Part shown: piece after piece, positions 43,869 to 53,854 of the stretch | Position numbering within the stretch: position 1 is the stretch's first letter | Layout of the letters: each line of letters opens with the position of its first letter | Source: Ophioderma brevispina | Lineage: Eukaryota; Echinodermata; Ophiuroidea; Amphilepidida; Ophiodermatidae | DNA length: 64,000 bases | Assembly: GCA_023653785.1 (NCBI GenBank) | Contig: JAMKCH010002909.1 | Location: 28,152 to 92,151, forward strand | Direction: 5' to 3' | Made by a program: the position numbers and the translations under genes | The notes under the pieces: generated by a model | The model's input: only the letters and a program-made list of their open reading frames with translations | The model's database searches: none | Told to the model about the DNA's origin: nothing

Positions 43869-43911
43869 GAATAGGCCCGCTGTCCCCCCTTACCTGTCGT
43901 AAAAGGCGACT
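43869..43911 (+). repeat. Second copy of the 43-bp sequence
   Basis: Exact copy of 43530-43572 at a distance of 339 bases in the same orientation. It is followed by GATAAGGGGCAAC instead of AAAAGGGGCCCC. Identity of this length beside diverged flanks suggests a recent duplication or a conserved family core. Confidence 0.75.
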
Positions 43912-43987
43912 GATAAGGGGCAACTCGTCTGTTATCTGAACAGACGGGTTGTATTTAAATTTAAAATTTTGTATTTTAAGGTTGTAA

Positions 43988-44257
43988 TATACTCCCCGCC
44001 TAAAAAATCCGAACGATATAAATTACTGTATTAAAAAGGTATGTAGGTATGTAGGTGAATTATAATAATAAATGTCAGGAGCGTTGTTCGCGTAATGTGT
44101 TTGCTTATTGACCTGTGTCCGTAATGCATTGATAACGAAGCATGATGTGGAAGTTTGAGAGATTTATCCAGCTGGCTTGGCGCGTTCATTTGAAAGCAAG
44201 TTTGAGCACGTTGATGGCCATTTCAACATCGTTCGGATTTTTTAGGCGGGGAGTATA
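43988..44257. mobile_element. 270-bp MITE with perfect 30-bp inverted ends
   Basis: Bases 43988-44017 are the exact reverse complement of 44228-44257. The ends read TATACTCCCCGCCTAAAAAA on both strands. The outermost bases are TATA on each side, so a TA target duplication with element ends CTCCCCGCC or ACTCCCC is likely, as in Tc1/mariner-type MITEs. The 210-base interior is non-coding. Perfect arms imply a young copy. Confidence 0.85.
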
Positions 44258-44373
44258 GTTTAAAGTGTTCTATTGTATGACTGTATTTAGATGTACTTAA
44301 AAATGATATTTTGTATTACTCGTATCTGTATCAGTTAACATGAAACATACCATTTATCAATTATACATGTACA

Positions 44374-44721
44374 TACCGTGTTGTTCCTAATAAATGCCCC
44401 TGCTCTAATAAATGCCCCCCTACAATTTTTGGATAAAACAATTCAAGAAAATGAGTTAATCTTACCTAAATCGCATGATTTAATGGCCAGGACTGTCGTA
44501 ATCCATATCGTAATCACTGTTTTCAACAATGCTTTCTACAAAGTACAAAGTGCTGTTCGTGGATTTCATGTGTATAACGACATCTGCGAGTAATCTTTTA
44601 TAAACTGTGTAGAGGTGTTTTGCGGGGATTTTTGACTTTCCCATAAAAAACATTTTTTGAATGTTAAAGCCCTATTTTGAAAAATGCACCGCCCCGGGGC
44701 GTTTATTAGAACAATATGGTA
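44374..44721. mobile_element. 348-bp MITE with AATAAATGCCCC ends
   Basis: The left end TACCGTGTTGTTCCTAATAA (then ATGCCCC) pairs with the right end GGGGCGTTTATTAGAACAAT (then ATGGTA), with about four differences. CTAATAAATGCCCC is repeated just inside the left end (44404-44417). No coding sequence. It lies 116 bases from the previous MITE. Confidence 0.75.
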
Positions 44722-44859
44722 TATAAGATTATCTATTAACTGTAAAATTGGCCTTAATGTTTCAATACTCATTGATTTAAAAAAGGGGGGATCTGTGTAC
44801 GTGTTTTATGTGATTAGTTGATTTATTAGTATTTGAAATTGTAGTTGAAATTTTTCTGA

Positions 44860-45075
44860 TACATGGATGGGTGATGAACTTTGTCATCGTGATGATGTGT
44901 ATACCGTAATTATAATTGGAATTGATCAGTGTATCTTGTGAAGCTATGTTTCTCTATGTAATGTGGTATTTAATTGGGTTACTTATTTTATACATGGATG
45001 GGTGATGATCTGGTTTTATCAGTGTATGAAATGTGTATCTATTACATTGTTGTAATTCGAATTGAAATGAAGTTT
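44860..45075 (+). repeat. Tandem duplication, about 134-bp unit
   Basis: TACATGGATGGGTGATGA is at about 44861 and 44995. Both are followed by TTTGTCATCG/TTTTATCAGTG-type sequence and a TGTAAT.ATAATTGGAATTGA / TGTAATTCGAATTGAAATGA block. Diverged. Confidence 0.55.
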
Positions 45076-45445
45076 TTAATATTGCGTCTTTTTTATGTTG
45101 AATGGTCTTTTAATCTTAATGACACATATGACAAGGTGTGAGTTGTTTGTTAAATTTTAATACTCACTCACTCACTAGCCCACGGGCCCTCAACAGGGAT
45201 TTTGGTGGCGTCAGCTAATATAGCTAGCCTACACTAGGCTAGCCTGTGGCCTGGCCTATGGCATGCCTTGTTAGCCTAAGTTCATGAGTTAGCTAGCCAT
45301 AAGCTATCAAAAGGTTAATGCTCAGAGTTTGTAGGCCTACTAGGCCTAAAATCCACGGAGTGGTAGACCTCCGTAAAGTACAACACGGGGAACTAGTATT
45401 TACGCGATGCGTTAAAATATGTCCCCGCCGGAATGTTGCCGATCA
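45076..45445. other. No gene seen; CTAG-rich patch
   Basis: The stretch 45215-45350 is rich in GCTAGCC and TAGGCCTA words. It includes the hairpin GCTAGCCT-ACACT-AGGCTAGC near 45223-45243. Confidence 0.45.
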
Positions 45446-45449
45446 CTAA

Positions 45450-46030
45450 ACGTGAAAAATGCAAAGTCAAAAACCAGCCCATCACCAAACACCCCACAAA
45501 GACACAAACCCCACAACATCGACAACCCATATCCCCAAACCACCCCCCCCGCAACATCCCCCCCTCATTGACACCCCTCAACACCCCAACCCCACCCCCA
45601 ATACCCTGTAACAGCCTCCCATTTCCCCAATACCCCGCAACCTGCCATTCCCCTCCCCAACACCCCGCAACCCCTTCACCCTCCCAAAAAACCCTGCAAC
45701 ACTCCCATCACCCTCCCCACACCCTGGCAACACTCCCATCAAATCCCCACACCCTGAAACAAAATCCCATCCCACTCCACAACCACCCCGACAACACTAC
45801 CACCTTCACCCCAACACCATGCAACACCCACCCCATACCCAACACCCCGCAATACCCAAACCCCCTTCCCAAACCCCGCAATAACAACCCCCCACAACAC
45901 CCTTGCAGTAAATAACAACCCCTCCCCAACACCCCGCAACACCGCCACCCCCTCCCCAACACCCCACCCCCTCCCCAACACCAAACCCCTCCCCAACACC
46001 CTCCCCAAAACCTACCCTTTCCCACACCTC
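45450..46030 (-). repeat. C-rich minisatellite (composite element, minus orientation)
   Basis: Many degenerate units of CCCCAACACCCCGCAACA. The complement, GGGGTGTTGGGG, matches the G-rich blocks at 21920 and 41340. The open frames here (45433-45915 plus and 45578-46060 minus) are low-complexity Pro/His/Thr or Gly/Val artefacts. Confidence 0.85.
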
Positions 46031-46034
46031 ACTC

Positions 46035-46200
46035 CCTCCCCTATAGCATAGTAGTCTCATGTTACGAAGGAATTTGCCGATCCGATGTACCGTTTCAGAG
46101 ATACATCAATTACGCATAATATGAGCTCATTTCCATACCTAAGCCACATATATCACCATATTTTCAAATGGCCAAAAAAGATGTGCACAATGATAGGCTT
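46035..46200 (-). repeat. Composite element, middle part, left of the SINE array
   Basis: On the minus strand the words TGTGGCTTAGGTATGGAAAT, GAGCTCATATTATGCG, ACATCGGATCGGCAAATTCC match 41215-41310. Together with 47960-48250 it flanks the array at 46200-47945. Confidence 0.65.
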
Positions 46201-47945
46201 TCATGCAGCCACAGGAATTTTTGAGTATCCAATGTAAAATATATATTTATTATCTTTCCCTGGAGATGGCCAGCGCACGATAGTGTTGAAAAAAAACCCA
46301 CCATGTGCGCTTGGCGGATTCGAACCGGCGACCGTCGCATTACATGCACGACGATCATACCGACTGGATTATCAAGCAGGGTCGGTAGAAGAGCGATAAG
46401 ATATCATCTATAGGTGTTAGGTCGAAAGGTGTCCTTCGCTTTCATAGAGGAAGCAGCAGAACTGTATATTTAACATATACGATATATTTGTTTCGAGATT
46501 AAAACTATTTAGTTCTCCAGGTAGAAAAGGATGATATATTTATTAATCTTTCCCTGGGGATGGCAAACGCACGATAGTGTTGAAAAAACCCCATGTGCGC
46601 TTGGCCGTATTCGATCCGGCGACCTTCGCATTACATTCACGACGCTCTAACCCGACTGAGCTATCAAGCCGGGTCGGTAGAAGAGCGATCATTCATCTAT
46701 AGGTGTTGGTTCGAAAGGTTCCTTTTCGCTTTCCAGCGATAGCATCAGAAAAAAAGAAGAAAAAACCCCTCCACCCCCCCCTTCCACCCCCCCCCCCTCC
46801 CCCCCCCCTCCCCCCCTCCACCACCCCCCCCATCCATTCGATTTTTCTCTTTCTTCCTTTTTTTTCTCTTTTCCTTTTATATTTTTTCTTACTTTTCTCT
46901 TTATTCTTTTTTTTTCTTTTCCCCTCTCGCTTCTACTTTGTTTTACGCGCTTTCCCCTCCTTCGTTCTCGCCGTAGACAAGGATGTAATATTTTAGTAAT
47001 CTTTCCTGAGATGGCCAGCGCACGATATTTGAAAAAACCCCATGTGCGCTTGGCTTCGTGATTCTGACCGCGGAAACCTTCGTCATTCATTCACGACGCT
47101 CTACCCGACGATGCTTATCAAGCGGGTCCGGTAGAAGAGCGATAGGATTCATATATAGGTGTTAGGTTCGAAAGGTGTCCTTCGCTTTCCTAGCGGTAGC
47201 ATCAGATCAGAACTTTATATTTACCATAATACGATTATATGTGTTTCGAGGATTTAAACTACGTATTTCCGCAGGAGACAAGGATGTATATATTTATTAT
47301 CTTTCCCTGTAGATGGCCAGCGCACGATAGTGTTTAAAAAAACCCCATGTGCGCTGGCCGGATTCGAACCGGCGACCTTCGCATTACGTGCACGACACTC
47401 TAACCCCGACTGAGTCATCAACAGGTCGGTAGAAGACGATAGATATCATCTATAGTTTTAGTTTAAAGGTGTCCTTCGCTTTCCCTAGCGTATGCATCAG
47501 AAAACTGTATATTGGTCGACCCCATCGCACATGGGTTTTTTTTTTTCAACACTATCGTGCGCTGGCCATCTCCAGGGAAAGAGTAATAAATATATACATC
47601 CTGTCTACCTGGAGAACAATAATAGTTTTAATCTCGAAACAAATTATAATCGTATATGTTAAATATACAGTTTCGGATGCTATCCGCTAGGAAAGCGAAG
47701 TGACACCTTCGAACCTAACCCCTATAGATGATATTATCTCTCTTCTACCGACCCATGCTGGATACTCAGTCGGGTAGAGCGTCGGGCATGTCATGCGCAG
47801 TCGGCCGGTTCGAAATCGGCCAAGCGCACATGGGTTTTTTTTTTTTTTCAACACTATCGTCACCTGCCATTTCCAGGTAAAGATTAATAAATTATACATC
47901 CTTGTATACCTGGAGAACTAAGTAGTTTTAAAATCTCGTATCCAA
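46200..47945. mobile_element. Array of tRNA-derived SINE units, tandem then inverted
   Basis: Four minus-strand tRNA-like cores lie at 46311-46383, 46602-46677, 47051-47131 and 47353-47430, and one plus-strand core at 47749-47823. Read in coding sense the cores show TAGCTCAGTCGGGTTAGAGC (D arm, A box), a TCGTG-loop-TGCGA anticodon-like stem with TGTAA in the loop (Thr-like), and GTCGCCGGTTCGAATCCGGC (T arm, B box). Each unit is about 290-300 bases and also contains GCGCACATGGGGTTTTTT, CAACACTATCGTGCGCTGGC, ATCTCCAGGGAAAGA, ATACATCCTTGTCTACCTGG, TTTTAATCTCGAAAC and CGAAGGACACCTTTCGAACC. Orientation flips near 47515. Acceptor stems do not pair, so these are not working tRNA genes. Confidence 0.8.
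46766..46950 (+). repeat. Poly-C then poly-T/TC tract inside the SINE array
   Basis: C-rich run (46766-46832) followed by T-rich, C-rich sequence (46840-46925) that lengthens the spacing between SINE units 2 and 3 from about 295 to about 445 bases. The minus-strand frame 46689-47090 (Lys/Arg/Gly-rich) is its translation. Confidence 0.8.
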
Positions 47946-47959
47946 TGTACAAGTTTCAA

Positions 47960-48260
47960 AAATATAGCAAATACGCTGATTTTGCATATTAATTAGCTCA
48001 TTTGCTACTCAATTTGCCCGAAATACCCCAAATCTAATCAGGGTGAGAACTCTTCAGCCCACTTCTTCCCTTCCACCAATTACATCATTATACCCTACAG
48101 AACTCCAGAAAACGTGTACCAGGCCTTGCAGGAATTCCTCATAAATTATCAAATTAGATACTTAATTAGCATATTTTATGGCCACAATCTAATCAGGTTC
48201 GAGAACTCATCAACAAACCCGCTTCTGTCCCACCAAGTTCATATTGTCGCCCTAAACGGA
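47960..48260 (-). repeat. Composite element, left part, right of the SINE array
   Basis: GCTGATTTTGCATATTAATT, AGCTCATTTG, CTAATCAGG.TGAGAACTC, CCACCAATTACATCATTATA and CAGAACTCCAGAAAA are complements of words at 40990-41125. A second half-unit follows (TTAGCATATTTTATGGCCAC, AATCTAATCAGGTTCGAGAA). Confidence 0.7.
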
Positions 48261-48770
48261 AATCCAGATAAATGGGTAACAACCATGGGTTCACATTTTT
48301 GTCACATACGGCTAACGAACGGACGACGGACGCTGCTCATGTTCATAGTCCCCGTTCCGAACTCCGTTCGGCGGTGACAAAAATAGTCCATCTCAAATCT
48401 TATACTAGGCTAGGTCTGAGGTTAAGAGCTACTACGACTAAAACCAAAGAAGTTTTAATGGTTTTATCCCAGTCACGGGGTGTCGGGTTCACCCTCACAT
48501 TCGCAGCAACCGTCCTTACCCTTCCTTCCATTAAACCCGATTCAATGCATCCTCACCCATCCATCATTCCATCAACCAACCCAAAGCCCGACTCTCCTCC
48601 TCCACTTTCTTCCTGTCTTCTGTGGACGTCCTCTCCTCCCTCTCAAACCTCACCCAACTCGACTTCAAGCGACTTCTTAAAGGACATATGTCATGATTCT
48701 GAATATTTGGAGAATTTGGTATGGATGGAAAGCCTTAAGTAAAGTAGATTACATATAAACAAATAAGTTG
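48261..48770. other. No confident gene
   Basis: A pyrimidine-rich segment at 48520-48670 gives a Pro/Ser-rich plus frame (48272-48742) without recognisable domain. Confidence 0.3.
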
Positions 48771-48779
48771 AAAATTGTC

Positions 48780-49270
48780 CACATTAGTCCGAGCATCGGA
48801 GGCGGAGTGGATGAAAATCTCTGATAAGTTTTTTCTCAGCTGATTATATCTCTTTGAAAGGTATATCATTGGAATCCAGGTGGGTGTAAATTGCCACCCT
48901 TGTGGCAATTTGAAAATCCAAGATGGCCGCCATTTCACTGTAAAAATTCCAAAATTGCATTTCCATGGGACAAGGACACCCCCAACAATGCTTGGTATTT
49001 TGTTTTTTTTAAAATAATCATTCATGTTTTAGCGAGAAATGTAAATTTAATGTATCTTGGAACCCTGCTTGATTATCCACGATGGCCGCCATTTTACAGC
49101 AGAAAACCGAAAAAGCACTTTTCACAGAGAGATCACCCAAATAACATGTAAATCATTTTTCCTCATCTGATTATATGTCTCTAATAGGTATACTATATAA
49201 TTAAGATTGGATAATAAATTGGCACTCTTAGGCAATTGAAATCCAAGATGGCGCCATTGCATGTGCATAA
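48780..49270 (+). repeat. Dispersed repeat with ATGGCCGCCAT words; inverted copy at 52560-52960
   Basis: GAAAATCTCTGATAAGTTTT, AAATTGCCACCCTTGTGGCA, AATCCAAGATGGCCGCCATT, then two more rounds of GATGGC(C)GCCAT. The inverted words at 52560-52960 are AATGGCGGCCATCTTGATTT, AATTGCCAAGGGTTGCAATT and TATCAGAGATTTTGATC. The pair flanks the DIRS-like remnant and the protein fragment at 51842. Confidence 0.7.
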
Positions 49271-49299
49271 ACAACACTCAAATTTGCAGTTTGCCAGAC

Positions 49300-49925
49300 G
49301 GAGCACTCAAAATGCATTTTTGTAGCTGTTGCCTAACCCGAGAGCCGACAAACCGATCGTGATGTTTTCGCGTGTGGATGGTGCGGCTGTGTCCTTCGCG
49401 GCTGGACCATATGGGTGGGGGGCTTTTAGGATAACGCGTTTTGTCTTCCGGACCCTCACTACCTTGAGTGTACCATTTTTTGTGCCCTGACCGTCCCAAT
49501 GTTTCTTCTTCGACCGCTCACCCGCAGCCAGGCCGTCCGGGAGAAACACTGGGGCATGTGTTGGGTGAAGAACAGGGTTCTGATTCTTATCTGAGAGTGG
49601 ACAAACGCCGTCCTTCGACCACCGCAGGTGAGCCTCGTCAGTGGACAGGTAGGTATTTTCGGAACCCATCGCCCGAAGCGACTGCCTCTTGAAGGCCGTC
49701 TTCTAGTCCATTGCATGAGACGGCAACTCTCCAGGGTTTTCAATTCCTCAGACGCTAAGAATTGGAGCACTAGCGGCAGATTCCACTCCGGAACGAGTGA
49801 ACGAAACGGGGGACGAACCGTAAACGTGCCCTTCAGCAGATTCGTTAGGATTGGGCTATTAGAGATTACTGTGCCATCTCTGAAGTCCCCGTAGAGGCGC
49901 CCAAATTCGCGGTGCGGTAGCACCT
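49300..49925 (-). pseudogene. DIRS-like tyrosine recombinase, truncated and frameshifted
   Basis: Minus-strand frames read in order: SPILTNLLKGTFTVRPPFRS and LVPEWNLPLVLQFLASEELK (core-binding region of DIRS-type recombinases), then after a frameshift near 49690 the stretch LSTDEAHLRWSKDGV, then KAPHPYGPAAKDT and RENITIGLSALGLGNSYKNA. These match the recombinase of DIRS/Ngaro retroelements as I know the family: the protein that would insert the DNA circle. The segment around the first catalytic Arg is shifted out of frame, and the sequence ends before the His-x-x-Arg box and catalytic Tyr, so the enzyme is dead. It is the downstream part of the coding region that begins at 51200. Confidence 0.75.
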
Positions 49926-50280
49926 TACTGTTTGGACGCCCAAACCCTCAGAAATGATTTCCGTTAGGAATCCCCGATCTGCCCTAGAGACGCAGACAGC
50001 GGATCAATCGCTTCGATTGCGCCCATATATGAACCGGCGCAGTCAAAACATAAGATTCTCTGGTATGACTTCACGCCTTGCCTAGCAGCGAGCGCGCAGT
50101 GCATGTTCAGAAGTCCCGCCGAGTGTAATTTTGGGCGGAAATGCGCCAGACAGTCAATTTGAGAGCGCAGATGGTACGCTCGGATGGACGCGTCTGCTGG
50201 AGGATCGCTACTAAGCAGCCACTGTCCCCCCCCACTAGCATCCTTTAGAAGCCTGGGAACCACAGCTGAGCCGGCCACAG
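49926..50280 (-). pseudogene. DIRS-like element, linker between RNase H and recombinase
   Basis: Frames on the minus strand read AVVPRLLKDASGGGQWLLSS and, later, GVKSYQRILCF followed by AIDPLSASLGQIGDS. The W/VP-L-LL and SYQ..L..F, DPLSASL.QI.DF patterns are what precedes the recombinase core-binding domain in DIRS-type proteins. It joins the RNase H part to the recombinase part in the expected order, which supports a single element. Confidence 0.65.
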
Positions 50281-50299
50281 ATGGGGGCCATCAGCAAAT

Positions 50300-51240
50300 C
50301 AGGCATTGTCATATCATCGCAAGGGGGGGATGCATAGAGCGGTGATCCACAATTGAAATCCTGACCCACAGCGCTGGGATCTTGACCATGATGTTACGCC
50401 GGAAGCTGGTGATTCACAGCGGAGGTGCGCATAGGTCACGTGGGGACCCGCTGTAGCCTCTGACAATTGACCGGCCAGGCTGCCGGCAGGAGGTGCCATT
50501 CCATTGACGGTCCCCTTACCTTCGAAGGCGCCTGGCTTTGAGTGCCTTTCCGGGAGAGGCGTCTGCTAGGCCGTTCTCCACCCCTGGTACCCTCCTTGTA
50601 GAGACTTGGCTCCTTGCTCCCCCCTTTGAGGTAGGCCAATACCGTCCTGTTGTCTCTCGGACCAGATCACCATTCCCCTGGTCAAGCGCTCCATTCGTAA
50701 TGCAGGAAATTGCCCACAATCGGCACATTGATATGATAGCGATCTTGCATGGGCAACCAACGGCCCACCTTTTGTGGGATCCTAAGTGGGCCTCACACAA
50801 ACCGATGCTTCTTTCAGCCCGTCACGGAGGGTTTAATTTCCTGAAGGGGGCTCCCACCTCCAAGTTGCGTTGATGTGTCCACCAACTGATGTCGTGAACA
50901 GCTTCAGGTGTGCACTGGTCATCCGGAGGACATTGGGTGGTACCAGGTCTGAAGTACATGAGCAAATGGTGGACCTTGATACCCCTCAGGCCAATCTGTA
51001 GTAGGGAACCATCCCAATGAGGCTTGCCAGAATCCCCATATCCAAAGCCATAAGCCTGGCTGGGAAAACCGACCTCCCTCCCAGATTTGTCTCGGCGCAC
51101 CGCCACGCCGAGGCTACTCTACTGCAGCAGGGCCCTCAACGTTTTGCCAACCGAAAATCCAGTCTCGCTCCCAGAAACTGGGAGCTCTGGGAGAGGTGAG
51201 GGATTGCTTGTTTGAGGTTGACGATGAAAGAGGGGTCTTA
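50300..51240 (-). pseudogene. DIRS-like reverse transcriptase C-terminus and RNase H
   Basis: In minus-strand order: FIVNLKQAIPHLSQSSQFLG (about 51210-51150), then AYGFGYGDSGKPHWDGSLLQ and ISWWTHQRNLEVGAPFRKLN (RT connection, with the WW..NL..G.PF motif), then GRYWPTSKGGARSQVSTRR and VPGVENGLADA (RNase H end), then PHVTYAHLRC and WITALCIPPL. These correspond to the G-P-V-DLFAT and AYAFPPL landmarks of DIRS and Ngaro proteins in degraded form. Several frameshifts and stops separate the pieces. The RT palm (YADD-type) was not found upstream. Confidence 0.7.
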
Positions 51241-51840
51241 TCAGGTCTAGAACTCCTCTAAAGGCCTGCAGCCTCTGCGCGAAAGGGTTTTCCACCAGAT
51301 AGCCCTTCGTACTAGTAGACGAGTTCTGCCAGCTTCATCTGAGGACTCCGCTACCCCCTTCACGACCCTTGTGAGGGTCCGTGGAGCGGTTTGACCGGCC
51401 TCGGCAGGACCCGGACTGGTAAGCCACTCACCTCCGCTGTTTGTGTTGCTACACTTCTGTTATCAGGGCGATATTTCAGGGCATGTCACTGATGACATCA
51501 CCTGTTCTGCGTGCAGGTGGGCACTTTTTGATTAATATCAATGCAACCGTACAAAAGCACGTTGATATCATCCAGACTTACTGACTCCCTATCTGAGTGG
51601 TTGTGACACCGTACCCTGTTAATATACGCCAATTGGCAAGGCCTGGAGCCTTGAAAGTATTACGCGGTAAACATTGTTCATTAACCTGCCTTGGTGTTAC
51701 TTCTTCGTCTCAAGTTGATGTCCTGAAGGCAGTACATCCATCAATTCTGGCATGATATGGGCAATCTGGAATATCATCGCTGTCGGATGCACGACGAACG
51801 TAATGGACATCTAAAGTAGCTTCGAAGTAGGGGGGCGGCT
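51241..51840. other. Probable decayed upstream part of the DIRS-like element
   Basis: No clear motif. Minus-strand frames near 51241-51420 may be very decayed RT. No left terminal repeat was recognised. Confidence 0.3.
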
Positions 51841-51841
51841 T

Positions 51842-52040
51842 TCTGCCCCTAACTAAACTATGTTCTCTGCCACCCACTTATGAAGCCTTCAAGGAAAGTG
51901 TAGCCCGTGCACATCTTCAAGTAGCTATCTGGAGGGATTCTCTGAAGCTATCCACCTGACTGGATCCAACTCAGCATGGCTGGAACGAGAAGGCCATCTC
52001 TGTTGCCCAGTCACAGTGCCCAATTATGTGGCCCTTAGTT
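51842..52040 (+). pseudogene. Fragment of an uncharacterised animal protein family
   Basis: One plus frame reads KLCSLPPTYEAFKESVARAH and LQVAIWRDSLKLST, then a stop, then LDPTQHGWNEKAISVAQSQC and PIMWPLVP. The pattern LPPT..A....RAH.Q..IW followed by LDP..-GW is one I associate with many uncharacterised proteins of invertebrates, possibly transposon-linked. The function is unknown to me. The in-frame stop and lack of upstream sequence make this a pseudogene fragment. Confidence 0.45.
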
Positions 52041-52555
52041 CCTAAATAATTATTGAAGTTGATTAAGTGCTCAATGTAGGTGGGCACCAGTGATTCACAA
52101 GGTTTGGATGTGTCCTCTGCACATATGACTGTGCCATCTTCTGTTCAATCCATGGCGAACGGAATGTCGAAATGAAAAACAAAAACACGTACCAAAGCGG
52201 AATAAGAAAACGGAACAAGATGAGAACTATTCATGGGCCATAATGTCAGTATAGGTGCTCCATTGCTCTGGTTTGATGTTCAAATTGACAAAAACTATTA
52301 GTACCGTTACTCTTATACTCTACAAATGGGTATTACTAGGGCTTATAGTGTTTTCGCGTTGCTTAAAAATAAACACCCCCTACGAGTAATGGGTAAGAAA
52401 TGCTCTTGCCTGCATTTATCATTGATTGCAGGTAAATGATTTACGAAAATCATCCCCGTTAAAACATTCAGCGGCGGCATCTGAATATCTTTTATCTTAG
52501 CCAATGTGACAGTTAAAAAAATATTTAGTATTTTATATTTCCAATCATATTATGA
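52041..52555. other. No gene seen
   Basis: AT-rich, no repeat or coding signal recognised. Confidence 0.3.
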
Positions 52556-52559
52556 CAGG

Positions 52560-52960
52560 GAAATAAAGTCAAATTTGCATTTTTAGGACTTGTTATTTAT
52601 TTTTGATTGCACTCTCAATGAAAAGTACATTTTGTGGTTCCTGTCATGGTCGCCATCTTGGATTTTCAATAATATTCAGCAGACTCTAAATATACATTGG
52701 CATTTTAAAGTTTCCTACCCAAAACATACACAATTAGCACAAAACACTGCATTTTGGGTTGGCCTGTCGGTGTATAATGCAATTTTAGAGTTTATAACAG
52801 CCCAATGGCGGCCATCTTGATTTCCAAATTGCCAAGGGTTGCAATTTAACCCCACCTTGGTTTCCCTTGATAAACCCTTTTCAGACATAGAATCACTGAA
52901 AAAAATACTTTATCAGAGATTTTGATCTCATGCCAAAATCGGCTTCCCGCTGCCGACGAA
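52560..52960 (-). repeat. Inverted copy of the 48780-49270 repeat
   Basis: Holds CATGGTCGCCATCTTGGATT (52647), AATGGCGGCCATCTTGATTT (52804), AATTGCCAAGGGTTGCAATTT and TTTATCAGAGATTTTGATC, complements of the first copy in reversed order. Confidence 0.65.
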
Positions 52961-53850
52961 TTTGTTGATTATTTTGTCCTTTTAATTTTCCGCCCATACT
53001 ACTCGCAAAGATTCTGACAATCACATCGCAGGGGCAAATGGTTACGTCAAAGGAGACCATCATATCGCAGTGGTTTGCCACTCTTGGTTCTTATTCGAGT
53101 GAACTGCCAGGTGGGTAGGTATGAACATGCCATCCTAAGCAAACAGCCTGAATTCAATCGGCAATCAAACTCCTGCGCGACTCGAGGCCTAGTCCTTTCA
53201 AAGACTTAACCGGTAGGAGGGCCGCTATTATGCGTATCGGACGGGGGTTGCGCGCTGGCAAGACTTTGGCCTGGGTCACGAATATTTAAATCTAATGAAC
53301 CGTTATTGGGAAATTACCTATTTTGCAGCGGTATCCACTAACCCCGACGGATTTTGAGCAATATTTATCCTTTATTTCTCATGATATAGATTATGTGACC
53401 TATGACGTCACTTGTTGACATTCAGGACTCCCGCTGTTGTTTTCTGGCAGGCAAAATTTACAGGTAAGTTTCTGTACAGAACCACATACAATCTGTTATA
53501 AAAGTACTGCAGAATCTTTCCTGATCTAATTGGTCACAAAATGCCGCTGTTAAGCATTAGCTTATTTGTGTTTGATAAGAAAGTTAGTATTATTTAATTT
53601 CAACAAAAGTTACAGCACAAAACAGAATTTCCCATGCAAAGTATAGGACATGGTTTCAGATTCGACCTAGGTTTTAGTGCCAAAAGTGAAAATGGAAGGT
53701 GCTATAAAATGAAACAACACATGTTTTCTATATTAAAATTTGGTGTAAATCCAAATCTGAAGTCAAAATGTAAAATGTTGGATGCGTTCCGAGATATCGC
53801 ATTTTTGGGTATTGCGCAATGCCGACTCCCAGAAACCTACATGTATTTTG
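52961..53850. other. No gene seen
   Basis: A CRE-like TGACGTCA word near 53404 is isolated. Nothing else recognised. Confidence 0.3.
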
Positions 53851-53854
53851 CTTG

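Noticed and set aside
45433..46060. Several overlapping open frames, Pro/Thr on plus and Gly/Val on minus
   Set aside because: By-products of the C-rich minisatellite.
46689..47090. Minus-strand Lys/Arg/Gly-rich open frame of 133 residues
   Set aside because: Arises from the poly-C and TC tract between SINE units.
47353..47430. Functional tRNA-Thr gene
   Set aside because: A and B boxes and an anticodon-like stem exist, but the acceptor arms do not pair, the base before the anticodon is not T, and the core repeats in a SINE array.
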